Of a stretch of 64,000 nt of DNA, positions 14,101 through 24,900 are shown piece by piece. Numbering within the stretch: the first letter of the stretch is position 1; each line of letters begins with the position of its first letter. The notes under the pieces were generated by a model. It ran no database searches and was not told the DNA's origin. It saw nothing but the letters and a program-made list of their open reading frames with translations. The stretch is from Psococerastis gibbosa. Taxonomy: Eukaryota > Arthropoda > Insecta > Psocodea > Psocidae. The DNA lies in contig OZ020485.1 in the NCBI GenBank assembly GCA_963971405.1, positions 32,197,921 through 32,261,920 on the forward strand, read 5' to 3'. Made by a program: the position numbers and the translations under genes.

Positions 14101-17100
14101 ACTAAAAAGTGAAAATCGAACATATTCATGCTTGACAAAGTAATTTGAGTTTATTTCATTAAGTTATAACAAAATATTACGAATTGAAAGTCAACGTTTA
14201 ACACGCAATCAAGGTATTTTAATATACGCAGCCCACCTTATAAATGAATGCCACATCGTGTGTGATAAAGCAAGGTTTCAGGTTTTCATCTGTTGTCTGT
14301 AGAATAAGGCTAGATATTGTCGCCCCAGCAGCAAAAGGTGCACCTGCATTGGTTGTCTTATCTTCGTACCGAATATGTATGTGTTTTATTTCCACTTGTA
14401 CATTCTTTATTATTTGGGTCACTAGCTTTTCGACAAAGGTATCGTCTGTTTTTACTTTATCTGCAATATTCACAAACATTCTTAACTAGCACAATGAATA
14501 AAAAACTATATATGGTAAAACCCACGATTGTTATGCGAAATATTGTGAGCGTTGCTTCAATCAATTACAAAAAAATCGTTATAAAAGTACTCATATCAAG
14601 AAAGGTAGTGAATATGAAATGAAAAATTCCTTTATTGTTATTTAAAAATAATAGCACCTTTTTCACTTTTGTAAGTGTAAATTGCGAGCCATAGTACAAT
14701 AACTAGTCAACAGGCATGACGTTATTATAATAAAAATGGCTGTGCATAGGTCATAATAAGAAGAACTCCCATTACAGACATTACAGTACCACATGATATT
14801 TAAATATTCTACGTAATAACCTGAAATAAAAGGGGTGGGCGGATGGCGTGAAATACCAGGTATACTGTATGTTCAGCATATTTTTATTATTGGCGCTAAT
14901 CGAACATGTAACTATAGTACCTCCTGAATTTTGTAACGGACATTAGTCTGAATTGTATACATTTCAACGGTATCGGAATATCTATCAATCAATTATGAGC
15001 AAAGTCGATTTTATTTTAAATTGCGATCTTAGTGGTATCAAAAATATCAGTTACATTAGCAGAAATGCTCCTCTACACTTCTATGTATGACATGTGACCT
15101 TCACTACCAATTGGCGACAACTCTTGAACACCTTGCTCGGGACTACCACACCAATCGTTTTTTTGTAAAAATCAAATTCAATAATGTGGCCAATATGTGT
15201 GAGAATTATCAAGATGCTCAGAAAAATGTCTTCTGTTTAACCAGATATTTTAAACAGCTCTATATTGATATTTTATGAGACATTTGATTGTCCCTTAATG
15301 CTTTCAACATTTGAAAAATTTGAATGTTGGCCCAGAGTGACTACGAACCTGCTTGCTTATTTACATGATGTTGAGCAGCTTAATACTGTACAGTAAAAGC
15401 TGATAATTATTTATTTTGTTTAAATTTTATTTTTCAATTAAATCTACCTAACGAATGAGAAATTTATGAAAGTTTCATAACATTCGCTTCGCAGTTCGCA
15501 TTAAGATCATAAATAAAGAAATTGATTGCCCAAGCTGTTTCTCATACAGAGATAGCGTCCATGACCCAACATTCAGCACGTTAATCGCCCACGCACTAGA
15601 GCGTGAATAGATGACATCAGCTTTAGTTAACATGCAATGGACTCGCACTGTTCACAATCATAATTTTAATTAATGAATTAAAAAATACCGTGGCCTACAG
15701 CGTAACAAGTAAAAGTTAACTTTAAGTGGGGGTCATAATCGATCATTTAATAAACCTATTTCTTCCAAATGAAAAATGTATTCAAGAGCGTATCGATAGG
15801 CCAAGAATGCTAAAAAAGCGATTTATCGATGGTGCCAGAACGTAAATAAGTGTTAACGAGAAATCCGGTCCAATACCTAAGGTCAAAAAGTGCCCAAAAT
15901 ACGGGCTTAAATTGTAATATAATAAGCCCGGGACATTCATTTGCAACTTGGTGAACGTATGACCATTTTGATATGTTATTCAACACTAAATATTGTTTGT
16001 CATTGTTATTAAAAGGATGCGGAAAGTAGATATTGGTCACCCCTGGATGGTTGTTATTTTTTTATTGAACTGGTATGTCATGGAAGTTGTAGGGGACTAC
16101 ATCATGCACGATATTATAGGGTATTTTTAATTTTTCGAGTTGTATAATTATTCAATGAACTTTATTATTATTATTATATTATTATTATATTGATCCAGTA
16201 CAATACATTATATTGATACAATAAAATCATATACCGCAAGGCTTCAGTCAGCCCGTGTGCGGTTTCGGTTATGGATAAACAGTACATGTAATTCAATCGC
16301 AATACAATACAGTAGTTAAATAATTAATTAATTATTGGTTAGTAGTATTAATCAGGTAAGTTGTATTAGTAGTTGTATCAGTAGATAGTAAGTTAGTAAA
16401 AGTTAATTCAATTAGTAATGTTTGTTAGTAATTAATTTCTGTTCTCAGCCATTTCTCTAAATTTCTTTTAAAGATGGATACATTTTTAGCTGTTTTAATC
16501 TCAAGGGGAAGCTTGCTGTAGTGATGTAATCCAGTGAATTCTGTTTGCCTCTGTATTAATGTAGTTTTGGGTCTGACTTGTATTAATGGTTGTGTTTGTA
16601 TGTATCATATTGTATGGTTGTGATTTAATGTTTCCTTCGATTTCTTATTTTTGTATATCTGCAGAATAGATTCTTTCACAAATATTTGTTGAATAGTAAG
16701 TGTATTAGATATTTCAAATAAAGTGCTTGTGGGAAAAGTGTTTGGTTTCTTATGTATAATTTTTAGGATTTTCCGTTGTATAACATTTAACTTGTCTATG
16801 GTGTTTTAAATGCTCCTCCCCATGCAGTTATTCCATATTGCAGATGTGATTGTACCAGGGCATGGTAGATTGTTTTTAACAGTATTGGGTTAGCTATATT
16901 TTTGAGTTGTACAAATTTGTAGATAGTCTTTCGAAGTTTTTGCAACGTATACTGTATGTGGCCTTCCCATTTCAACTTGTCATCAATTATTAGACCTAGA
17001 TATTTAGTGGCATTGGTTTGCGTGACATTGTTTACCTTGGCATTCTGAGTGTTTTTTTTTATTAGAAAAATTTATAAAATTGGTTTTTGCTTAATTAACG

Positions 17101-19661
17101 GAGGAATACAATGTCACGCACTGTAAAGTTATTGGAGATGGTAGCACCAAAAAGTAAATATATCCTATGAAATAGTCTCCTACAACTACCTTAGACCAAT
17201 TCTTTATAGATTAATGAAGAATAGATACTACGTTCCATATCTTCTTAAAGTTCAAGAGAATTTCTCACGTAATATAATTATTTTTAAAAAGGTTAAAAGA
17301 ATTAACTTGCATTTCATGGAAGAAATGTCCAGATTATCACAAGGGATAGTATGCATAAAACCCAACAGTTTTGTGTAACACAACAATGTAGGTCTAATTT
17401 TTTTTAACTTGCCGATAGTTGGTTGACTTTTCAATGTCATTGCCTTTTAATATATATATAAACCGTAAACAGGCCAGTCATATTTGTGAAAATACTAACA
17501 GCAACAATCCAATTTTTTATGGCAAAACATTGACGCATAGCAATACCAAAGGAACATTTGTTGATAGTTTCAATGAAATCGCATAGGCCAATTACAGTAA
17601 AAATAAAGAAAAAAAACTGCATTATGACATGAACTAACCTCCTGAAATTGGAGGAGAAGAAAGCCAAAACTACTGTTACAGAGAAAAATTACAGTACACT
17701 TGACACAACTCACGTTAACCTATCAAAACGCCCTTGAAGCGGAAGCGCCGATGCCGTACCACCGTTGGGACAAGGAAAAAATAAAAGTAAGTTATATCAT
17801 AATTGACTACAGACTACGTTGACCGAAAATTAGTTACCTTTTTCAGCGGCTAATTTTTTTGCTTCTTCCACTCTGCGTAGCTGTGCTTCCTTCTTCTCTT
17901 TAGCCCACCGCTCTTCTTTTTCAGCATTATAAACCACTTCATTTTCGGGGGATACGAGGATAAATAAATCTTCTACGTTTACAATTACTGGTGCTGAGTA
18001 CAAATTTTTCCATGGTATCTTCAATACAAGTTTTCCAAGTTGGCCCCATACAACCTTCACTGGCAAATTTAAATCGCTCAAAGCACTATCTTTAAGGGCC
18101 AAGTTCTTAAGCACAACATCTCCTGCAAGAGTTGAAAATATAACACGGTCAAATTCTAAAAAAATGTAATGTAAAAGGAGGAAAGATCGATATTTCCCTA
18201 GGTTACATTTAAATAAGCATTCTTTTTTTTTTTTTTTTCTTTTGTTTTAAAAAAAGGTTAATCGCATACGAACAATTCGATGAATGTATCCGATTGACCT
18301 CTTCTGTCGCCTCACTAAGTTACCTAATAGGTACTTGTGTCGAGTATTCAATTCAATTGTATTCGTATCAACTCAGAGTGCATTTCTTAATCTGTTTTGG
18401 TTTACACAGACAACTCCTGATATAACAGACTTACGGTACAGAGTATTTGCAGCTTCGATCATTTAAATATTTCTAAATGATAATAAATAAAAAAACAATG
18501 AAATTACAAGATATAAGTAGGATCGTTATGAATGGACTCTATCAAGTACCTGGGAGTCATAATCGACGATAAACTAACGTTACGGCTACACTACGACTAT
18601 GTCATAAACAAGTTGAAGCAGAAAATGTCCATTTACAGACGTTTGAAATACTGTCTCACAACACCCACAAAGAGAGATATATATATGGCACTCTTAAAAC
18701 CTCATTTTAATTACTGTTCTTCTCTCTGGTATCAAGCGTCAAAAGTAAACACATCAAAACTCCAGAAAATATTAAATCAAGCCATGAGAATCATTCCGCG
18801 AGCGGAATGGGATACGCCTATAAAGGAGATGGTGATGATATTAGTCTGGTTAACAATTGAAGAAAACCTCTACTTGGACACTATGACATTAATATTAAAA
18901 ATCGATAAAGGTCTGACACCCGAGTACCTAGCGCTAACTATGAGATACCAAGAAAGGCACACCTACGAGACGAGAAATCGAGAAAATCTAACTACTAGTG
19001 GTAGTCAAGTCAGGAAGACAATATTTCAAGACGGAATCTCCGAATATAACAAACTAAGCAGAAGAATAAGAGAATGCAATACAGTGGAAATGTTCAGAAA
19101 AAAAAAAATGAAGTGATTGTGTGTAAAAGGTTAAATGACTGAGCTGAGCATGGATGAAAGACAATTAGAAGACTGAATTGTGAACTGTTGTAAACAAATA
19201 AGTGTTTCACATCTAAGTTTTCAACAACAACAAAAGGTCATAGCGTGCCTTTGGTTTGAAACAGAATTGGAAACTAGAGCTAGATAGTAGGAATTTCCAG
19301 CCCTTTCCTCCTCCACCTTCAGGCTTGAGCACTGAGCACACTCTCCCGTTAAAGATCATGGGAATCTGAGCGATCAGCTTATGGTGACTTGTGACTAAAA
19401 GAGGACATCAGTACTGTAAGGCTTACAAGTTGCAAACTTATGGGCAGGCCCTTGGTCCAGTCAATGGTTTAATCTAAATAGAATATAGACTCCATAGAAC
19501 CCGATTTCGGGAGCAGAAGTCCGGCGAACCCGGACTGATTGCACTATCAAGGTAAACTTACCTCCCCATATTCCCAGTTTTAGCTGCGACGCATCTAAGT
19601 TCTGAACATATTCCCCCAAGAATCTATTCAATACATCCACTACAACTTGTTCAAACACCAT
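2121..19661 (-). CDS. VPS13: VPS13 (VPS13A/C-type bridge-like lipid transfer protein), N-terminal half, 23 exons; continues past left edge
   Basis: VPS13 proteins form hydrophobic grooves that move lipids at organelle contact sites. Exons on the minus strand are 19562-19661, 17838-18122, 14237-14460, 13908-14043, 12868-12987, 12369-12495, 11795-12138, 10790-11039, 9769-10020, 9323-9475, 8851-9031, 8402-8650, 7739-7898, 7123-7358, 6639-6906, 6249-6472, 5793-5948, 5180-5314, 4899-5065, 3964-4345, 3452-3605, 2582-2686 and 2121-2407. All junctions are GT-AG and phases match throughout, giving 4695 nt (1565 codons). Residues 1-105 are the chorein domain (MVFEQVVVDVLNRFLGEY start, then PWKNLY). Later family motifs are KNVQVEIKHIHIRYED, TTDENLKPC, a WWK junction followed by MVDIKRRKRDW, MTPEEKSKLYQAIGY, and NCLMEDTRR. 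Full-length relatives are about 3100 aa, so roughly half is here; the next exon would start left of base 1. The start is the conserved MVF at 19661. The A/C clade is inferred from the N terminus. I see no stop or frameshift in the joined exons. Confidence 0.95.
7448..7562. repeat. Small palindromic element in a VPS13 intron
   Basis: GTTTCCCTCTGAATTGGGAC at the left is the complement of GTCCCAATTCAGAGGGAAAC at the right, with a 60-70 bp centre that can also fold. It is probably a fold-back MITE; no second copy was noticed in the window. Confidence 0.6.
8050..8145 (+). repeat. tRNA-like sequence, possible SINE head
   Basis: GGACAGAGAGTGTAGAGTGC resembles an A box, and GTGGATTCAAGCCCCAC resembles a T arm with B box. 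GACAGA and TCTGTC could pair as an acceptor stem. The span (about 57 nt) is too short for a tRNA, so a SINE relic is more likely. Confidence 0.3.
10308..10446. mobile_element. Fold-back MITE (family TTAGGCGC..CCGCCGACG), copy 1
   Basis: The ends GCCGACGTCAATAG and CTATTGACGTCGGTGG are inverted copies bounded by TTAGGCGC and GCGCCTTA. The centre contains GTCTGCTACCA, as do the related elements at 29180-29452 and 47306-47685. It lies in a VPS13 intron and abuts a tRNA-type SINE. Confidence 0.7.
10452..10660 (+). mobile_element. tRNA-derived SINE, family A, best copy
   Basis: The head has a pol III A box (TAGATTAGTGG) and B box in a perfect T arm (TGTGGGTTCGAGTCCCACA). The body is GTAAAGCAGGAAGTCGCGGG, then TTGGCTTAGTAATA, with a (TTTA)n-like tail. 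Other copies: 37440-37627, 40160-40310, 53203-53405, 61141-61188. Confidence 0.8.
11084..11431 (+). mobile_element. 5S-rRNA-derived SINE, copy 2 (long subfamily)
   Basis: The head CGGCCTTACCATGTTGATTC matches the same 5S-like start; the body shares CAAGTGGTTCGGAATCCACT with the other copies, and the tail is AAC-rich. A perfect 16-bp direct repeat CATGTACATTGAATTG flanks it (11068-11083 and 11432-11447). It lies in VPS13 intron 7, between exons 7 and 8. Confidence 0.8.
13664..13868. mobile_element. Fold-back element, family AAAGGCTTTCACGGCCGGAGT
   Basis: Inverted ends ACCAGTAGAATC and GATTCTACTGGT, with inverted inner segments (GGTCGAAATGAAAGC near 13725; GCTTTCATTTCG near 13838). Related pieces occur at 11568-11660 and, reversed, at 58490-58700. 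Confidence 0.6.
15040..15205 (+). repeat. Dispersed repeat shared with 54405-54560
   Basis: CAGAAATGCTCCTCTACACTT, then TACCAATTGGCGACAACTCT and ACACCAATCGTTTTTTTGTA, align closely with the second copy inside the TTI2 gene. The family is unknown. Confidence 0.65.
16140..17060 (-). mobile_element. LINE 3' end (RT C-terminal region and 3' UTR)
   Basis: On the minus strand, from about 17045 downward, the reading is KYLGLIIDDKLKWEGHIQ, KLRKTIYKF and QSHLQYGITAWGG, the typical region after the RT thumb in CR1/L2-like elements, with stops and frame breaks. A (TTA)n tract closes the 3' side at 16155-16190. It lies in VPS13 intron 2. Confidence 0.75.
18245..18345 (-). mobile_element. tRNA-derived SINE, family B, fragment
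   Basis: GGTTAATCGCATACGAACAA and GAATGTATCCGATTGACCTC match the non-tRNA part of the family whose best copy is at 49725-49905. Confidence 0.55.
18530..19116 (+). mobile_element. LINE RT C-terminal ORF fragment, 194 aa
   Basis: The open frame SIKYLGVIIDDKLTLRLHY, KPHFNYCSSLWYQAS, LQKILNQAMRIIP is the post-RT domain of a non-LTR retrotransposon. It lies in VPS13 intron 1, in antisense orientation. It is open over 194 codons, so a comparatively recent insertion. Confidence 0.85.
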
Positions 19662-21922
19662 CTTATTATTAATTACTTAAACTATCATTAAGATAATTCA
19701 AAGGCAAAGTATAAATGTTGAAATGACATCAACACGACCATCATACATTAATACATTCATTTGTTTTCAAAAATTTTGGTTTTCAATTGTGCCAACATAA
19801 TAAAAACAAATTTTTAGGGCCCCAACGATTTTGAAATCGTGGCGCAAACACTACATGAATATAGTAGAATAAGTTTAATTAATGATATTTATAGACATTT
19901 TTCCACAACAGAGCATTTTTATATAAAAAAAAAACATATCATAGTCTACATAAAATAATTGAAACTTAATTACTTACCTGCGTAAAAATAGCGTGATATT
20001 AGGCCATACCGTTGCATGTCATTTTGTAGGCCTACTCTTACTATTGAGTACAGTAGTATTATATTATTAGCCTACCCATTCCATGCTATGCAACTGTCCC
20101 ATCGTTCAATCCGATGCATTAGGATAGAAAAATCTATAGGCAGCAGGTAATTAACCACGGAACCATTGCGGTACGATACCTAGCTATAATAATTGATTTA
20201 ACTAGGAAAGCATATTGTACCTACTCGTATCGGTTCTTTTCTCAAGTTCAAAAATTGTTTCTAAGTTCTTCGTTATACAGCCACAAAGACATCATAAAGG
20301 TCAGATGAAAAACTCATGAAACAAATAAAAACCTACCTACCCCAAAGTTAAAGCGGATATTTCCTAATATTTTGCAAACAAACCATGCCTGGGTTTTCCT
20401 GTCCATCTTTTTCCTCGTTCTCTGCCTTTACTGTCATTAAGCACATATAGGTACGCTACCACGTATGCATGTATTCCAAAAAGTGCAGGGAACCTAATTA
20501 TTATGTTGGTTTCAAATTAAAAAAGAAACTGCTAAAAATTGAGGAGAAATATTGGGTACGGTCCCTACACAGAACCTCAAGTTACTGGTTAATAAGAAGA
20601 GAAAGAACCGCACGACATTATAGTGTATAATATCGTATAATAGATTATCAATGGCGCATTTCCCAGCTGAACATTTCAAAGGTAAGCCGTTTAAACCAAA
20701 ATACAGCAGGCCTATAACACCGTTAATACTTTACAATAACTACTATAGGTAGGTACTATAGGCTCATCTTGTATCATTTCTGTACGTTACCCTTTTTTCC
20801 CACAAAACAATGAATTTGTACCATATATTCTCTTTGACATCTTCCAAGAGATTCTCACGGCCATTGTTTCAATTATAATTCCTTTACAATAAGCGATACC
20901 ACAGACTTTCTTATTATCTATCTAAAATAGGTAAGCTGGATATCCTACCAATTAACAGTAGCACTAAATAGGCCTATTTGCGTCCACGCGTCCTAGACAA
21001 TAGAAAGATGATTTTCATATTCGCTCAATAAAACATTTAAATATAGTTTATCTTGATATGGCATTAATAAGATTACTCTAAAATTATTAGGGTGATTAGT
21101 AACTCTTCATAGGTTCAGTGTTCAGATAGCAAGATTTCACTAGAAATCAGGAAGACTGACCACTGAAACCTACATATATATTAGGTGGCTTCCCATTTCC
21201 ACTAATCAGAATTTCAAAGCAATTCTGCCGCTTACCGCGGTTGCAGGTTATAAACTTTAAAAAAAAAAAAAAAAACACTCTTAAATAGGTCTCAGCTTCA
21301 GAACTAATTTTAGTCCTTTTTTGGAAGGAATATAAAACACAATTAGGTATTTACCACGGAAAAACTCATAATTATCTTTTACGGTGCCTTGGTGCCTATA
21401 CTATTGATGAATAAGATAAGAAGAATATGAAAATATGTACGGGTTCACTCATACTCGTTCATTTTAGTTTCGGTTAAGGGGCCAATTATGTATGGCAGGT
21501 ATTATTTGCAGTAGAAAATTATGGCATACCGTACTGTAAAACCACAGAATAAGCATAAAAAAGTTGCGCTTTACAAAATAGGACCCACAAAGATGCAATA
21601 ATATAGGATCTTTAATTTTTTTTAACTTGAGTTAGGGGCTAACATGTCAGGCGCAGCAGGATTTTCTTGCCCCCAACAATTTTTTTTCGGAAAGTTTCAG
21701 ACCGATGTTGTATTTCCACGCATTTCCCACGACTAGACAATGTCAAGAGAGAAGAGTTGTTTTCACTAATACTCTTGTTGACAAGTAAGTACTGCAAATA
21801 TTAATGAGAAATCTGTCCAAGTTCAAACGAATGTTTTTTTTAGAAGTCACTACGAAGGTTCTGCTAATATGAAGTACTGCTTGGTAAAAATTATTATGAT
21901 GACAAATGCAAGTGAACTTGAG
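19662..21922. other. Intergenic: VPS13 5' region to 3' end of the secreted-protein gene
   Basis: AT-rich, with no recognised ORF. It must contain the VPS13 5' UTR and promoter and the 3' UTR of the neighbouring minus-strand gene, but I see no TATA box or CpG-rich patch that would place them. A poly-A tract lies at 21259-21275. Confidence 0.5.
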
Positions 21923-21981
21923 TTACTCTCTATTAAGAAGCTCGTTCAATTTATGGGCTAGTCTTTGGCTTACATATTCCA

Positions 21982-24900
21982 TTAATTGCTCATCACTTTC
22001 CTCTCTTGACGCACATGCATTCCGGATTTTCCAACTGAAAAAGAAGAGAAGAAATTCATATTTTCATATCCTTTCACAATAATTGTCTATCTGTCCGTAG
22101 TTTATAATCTATTGTATATAAGTTAGTGGAACGGAATATTTATTAATTTTATGAGCGAAGCGCGTATAAGCCTATTTGAACAACAGAATCTTGCTTACCT
22201 TGAAGTTTAGGTTGACTGCGGCGTTCTACTACATGATTCCTTGATCCAGCCACTTTTCTCTGCGCCTCAATGTTGCTTAGTCCCTCACTCGCAGCAGCTA
22301 GAAGTTCTGGTCGTTCACCAAGCGTGTCAGAGAGAGCAGCTACAAGGACAGCTGGACAAAAAATTAACTCTGAGACAATAAGCAAGATTAAGCTAGAAAT
22401 GCTTCTGTATATAGCTACGAGTAGAAGGCCTACACCTGTAATGGGTAATAGACCCACTAAAAAATTTAAACAGCTCCGCGAATGTAAATAGCATCCGACA
22501 TAACAACAACGTCTTCTCCGATTAGAAGTCTGGCTATCGAAGACAACACAATATTTTTTGTGATCACATGAAAGATTCAAAATATAAATTTTAACATACT
22601 GACCTAGGATTTTTTTCTCCAAGTCTCGTGAAATTTGACCGTATGTGACCTCTTTTTCCAAGAAGTCAGTAAACCTTCGAAGAGCATTATGTGCTTGTTT
22701 GCTTCCTTGTTCTAAACTTTGGGAGAACATAACTTTAGCTAACTCATAAATGACTTCTTCTAGTGTGTAGTCATACAAAAAATCTGCTCCTTTCAGGCGG
22801 TCCATAATTTCTTCATAGTCTTCACCGTCTACTACTCTTTGAGAACGCTTCGGTTTTTCTTCAACGTCATCTTGCTGATGCTGCTTCTCGAGATCTTTTA
22901 GAAATTTACCACTATATCGATTTGATTTCGATTTTACAATTTCTAGAATAGAAGCTTTGATTTTGTCATCGTAGGGAGAATGGTCGTCTCCAATTTGTTT
23001 CTGGAACTAAAAAAGTTTAAAATTTAGAAACAAGTTCCTAATAACTTCCCGAAATAAATTGGAAGGGAGCGTCTTAAGTTTTTTTTTTAAATTAAATGAT
23101 GACCATTGAACATGAAAAACTAATGACCTTCCAGTCCGATTTTCCTTGACTTTTCTTTACTAGAAGTTACACAGTACCACAATACCACAAGGATTACTTC
23201 TGTGATAAAAACTGCGAGTTGGGATCAATGCAGAGGTTGTCCCCTTATTTTACCGGATTATTAGCCTACTACTTGCAACGGGAATAGACCATAGAATAAT
23301 ATTTACATATTTATATTTATATATTTAATAGACATATTTTGGCAAAGGAAGAAGGAACTACCCACTCCCATAGTACTTCTATATACAATTCTGATCGTGT
23401 ATTGTAGTTACTTGTACTTGTCTTTCATTCAAGTTGGTTTCTTCTATCAAAACTACCAACCGTCAGCCACCACGGAGTAATAGTAAAGGAAATATTTTAA
23501 AAGCCTACAGGATAAAATCGATTTTGTAAGTGGTTGGAAGTTAAAAAATTTGAACTTACTTCTTTTCCTACCTTCCTTGCGATTTTCTCCTCCATTTTTC
23601 GCAAGCCCTGATAATGAGCTTGAATATAATCCAGGTTGTTCTTGATGGACTGTAAGAAGGTGATGGCCTCCTCCCTGTTCATGAGCCCTTCTTGCAAAAA
23701 GTCCTCAATCGCTAGAGTAACTCCTTTTTCGTCGCCAGTCCAAAACACATATTCAGCCATATCCAGAGGACTGTACTCCATCGCGGAGAGGGCATTGATT
23801 TTATTCATCTACAAAAGTACAAAACAGTATACTAAACCTGGAGCCAGCTCAAACTTTAATTTAAAATTTTGATCTCTCAGTTTAAGTTACAGCCCAGACT
23901 ACTGATTACTGCAATTTTATGATTAATGGTCTAAGGAAGGCTAGGAACAATTAAAACCAGGTGAGAGTATAAAAATGTGACAGGCCCAGTCCAAGAGGAT
24001 TAATATGCTGGAAGACATCCATGTATAGCTATTTTAATTAATTGTTATTATTCATATTATGGTAGCCAGTTAATTTGTACTTTGTGTTATGACGCGACTC
24101 CAGAACGCTGACACAATATAGTAGCTCATTCTATATCTTTGTGCATGAAAACAATGAACCTCTTTAGCATAGGAAAAGACTTGCTCCCGACTAATCAGAT
24201 CATGGGCCCGAAGGAACAAATCATTGGGGTTTGAAGTCATTTCTCTATGGATTTCTATACGAAAAAGATTCACTCAATGAACGTATCCAGATAACCTCTT
24301 CAGTCTGCTCTATGGAGGTAACGAATACATGTGATGAGTTATGGCTCACATGCAATGTATAGAGACAGTTCGCACAAGCACAAGCAATTACGCAACTAAC
24401 TTTACTACTTGAGGCTATATAATGTTACAATAAGCTGTAACAATAAGCAATTAAAAACCTAGGCTATGCATATCTCTTATAAATAGTGTTAGATAGCTAC
24501 CATAGGCTCGAGATCTGGCACGACACTATCCTGCTCTGCAGTCTCTCCTTCGGCCTCCTTGTGGAAAGTTCTATGAATGCCTTTAGAAGGGACATCTATT
24601 TCAGTCAGAGTATGCGCCTTAATAGGTTTGTCCTTTTCTTGGTTCACTTCTGTTTTTTGAATCAATTTCGCTAACAGTTCGCCATCTTTGCTAACTGCAA
24701 CAATAATGATGAATTATTGGTCAATCCTAGGACGCAGGAGACATGGATTGGAGGGGGTATGTAAGTATATGCTGAACATCACCGACGCTTTCCAAAAAGT
24801 TGGTGCAATAGTAGGAGGAGAATATATTTAAACATTGGCGCAGAACAGTGGGGTTTTGATAGTAGAGTTATTATAAATTTTACAGGCCAAGACTCATAAA

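Noticed and set aside
22149..22805. A continuous 218-codon minus-strand ORF
   Set aside because: It runs through an intron by chance; the middle part (22352-22603) lacks coding character and lies between a donor and an acceptor of matching phase.
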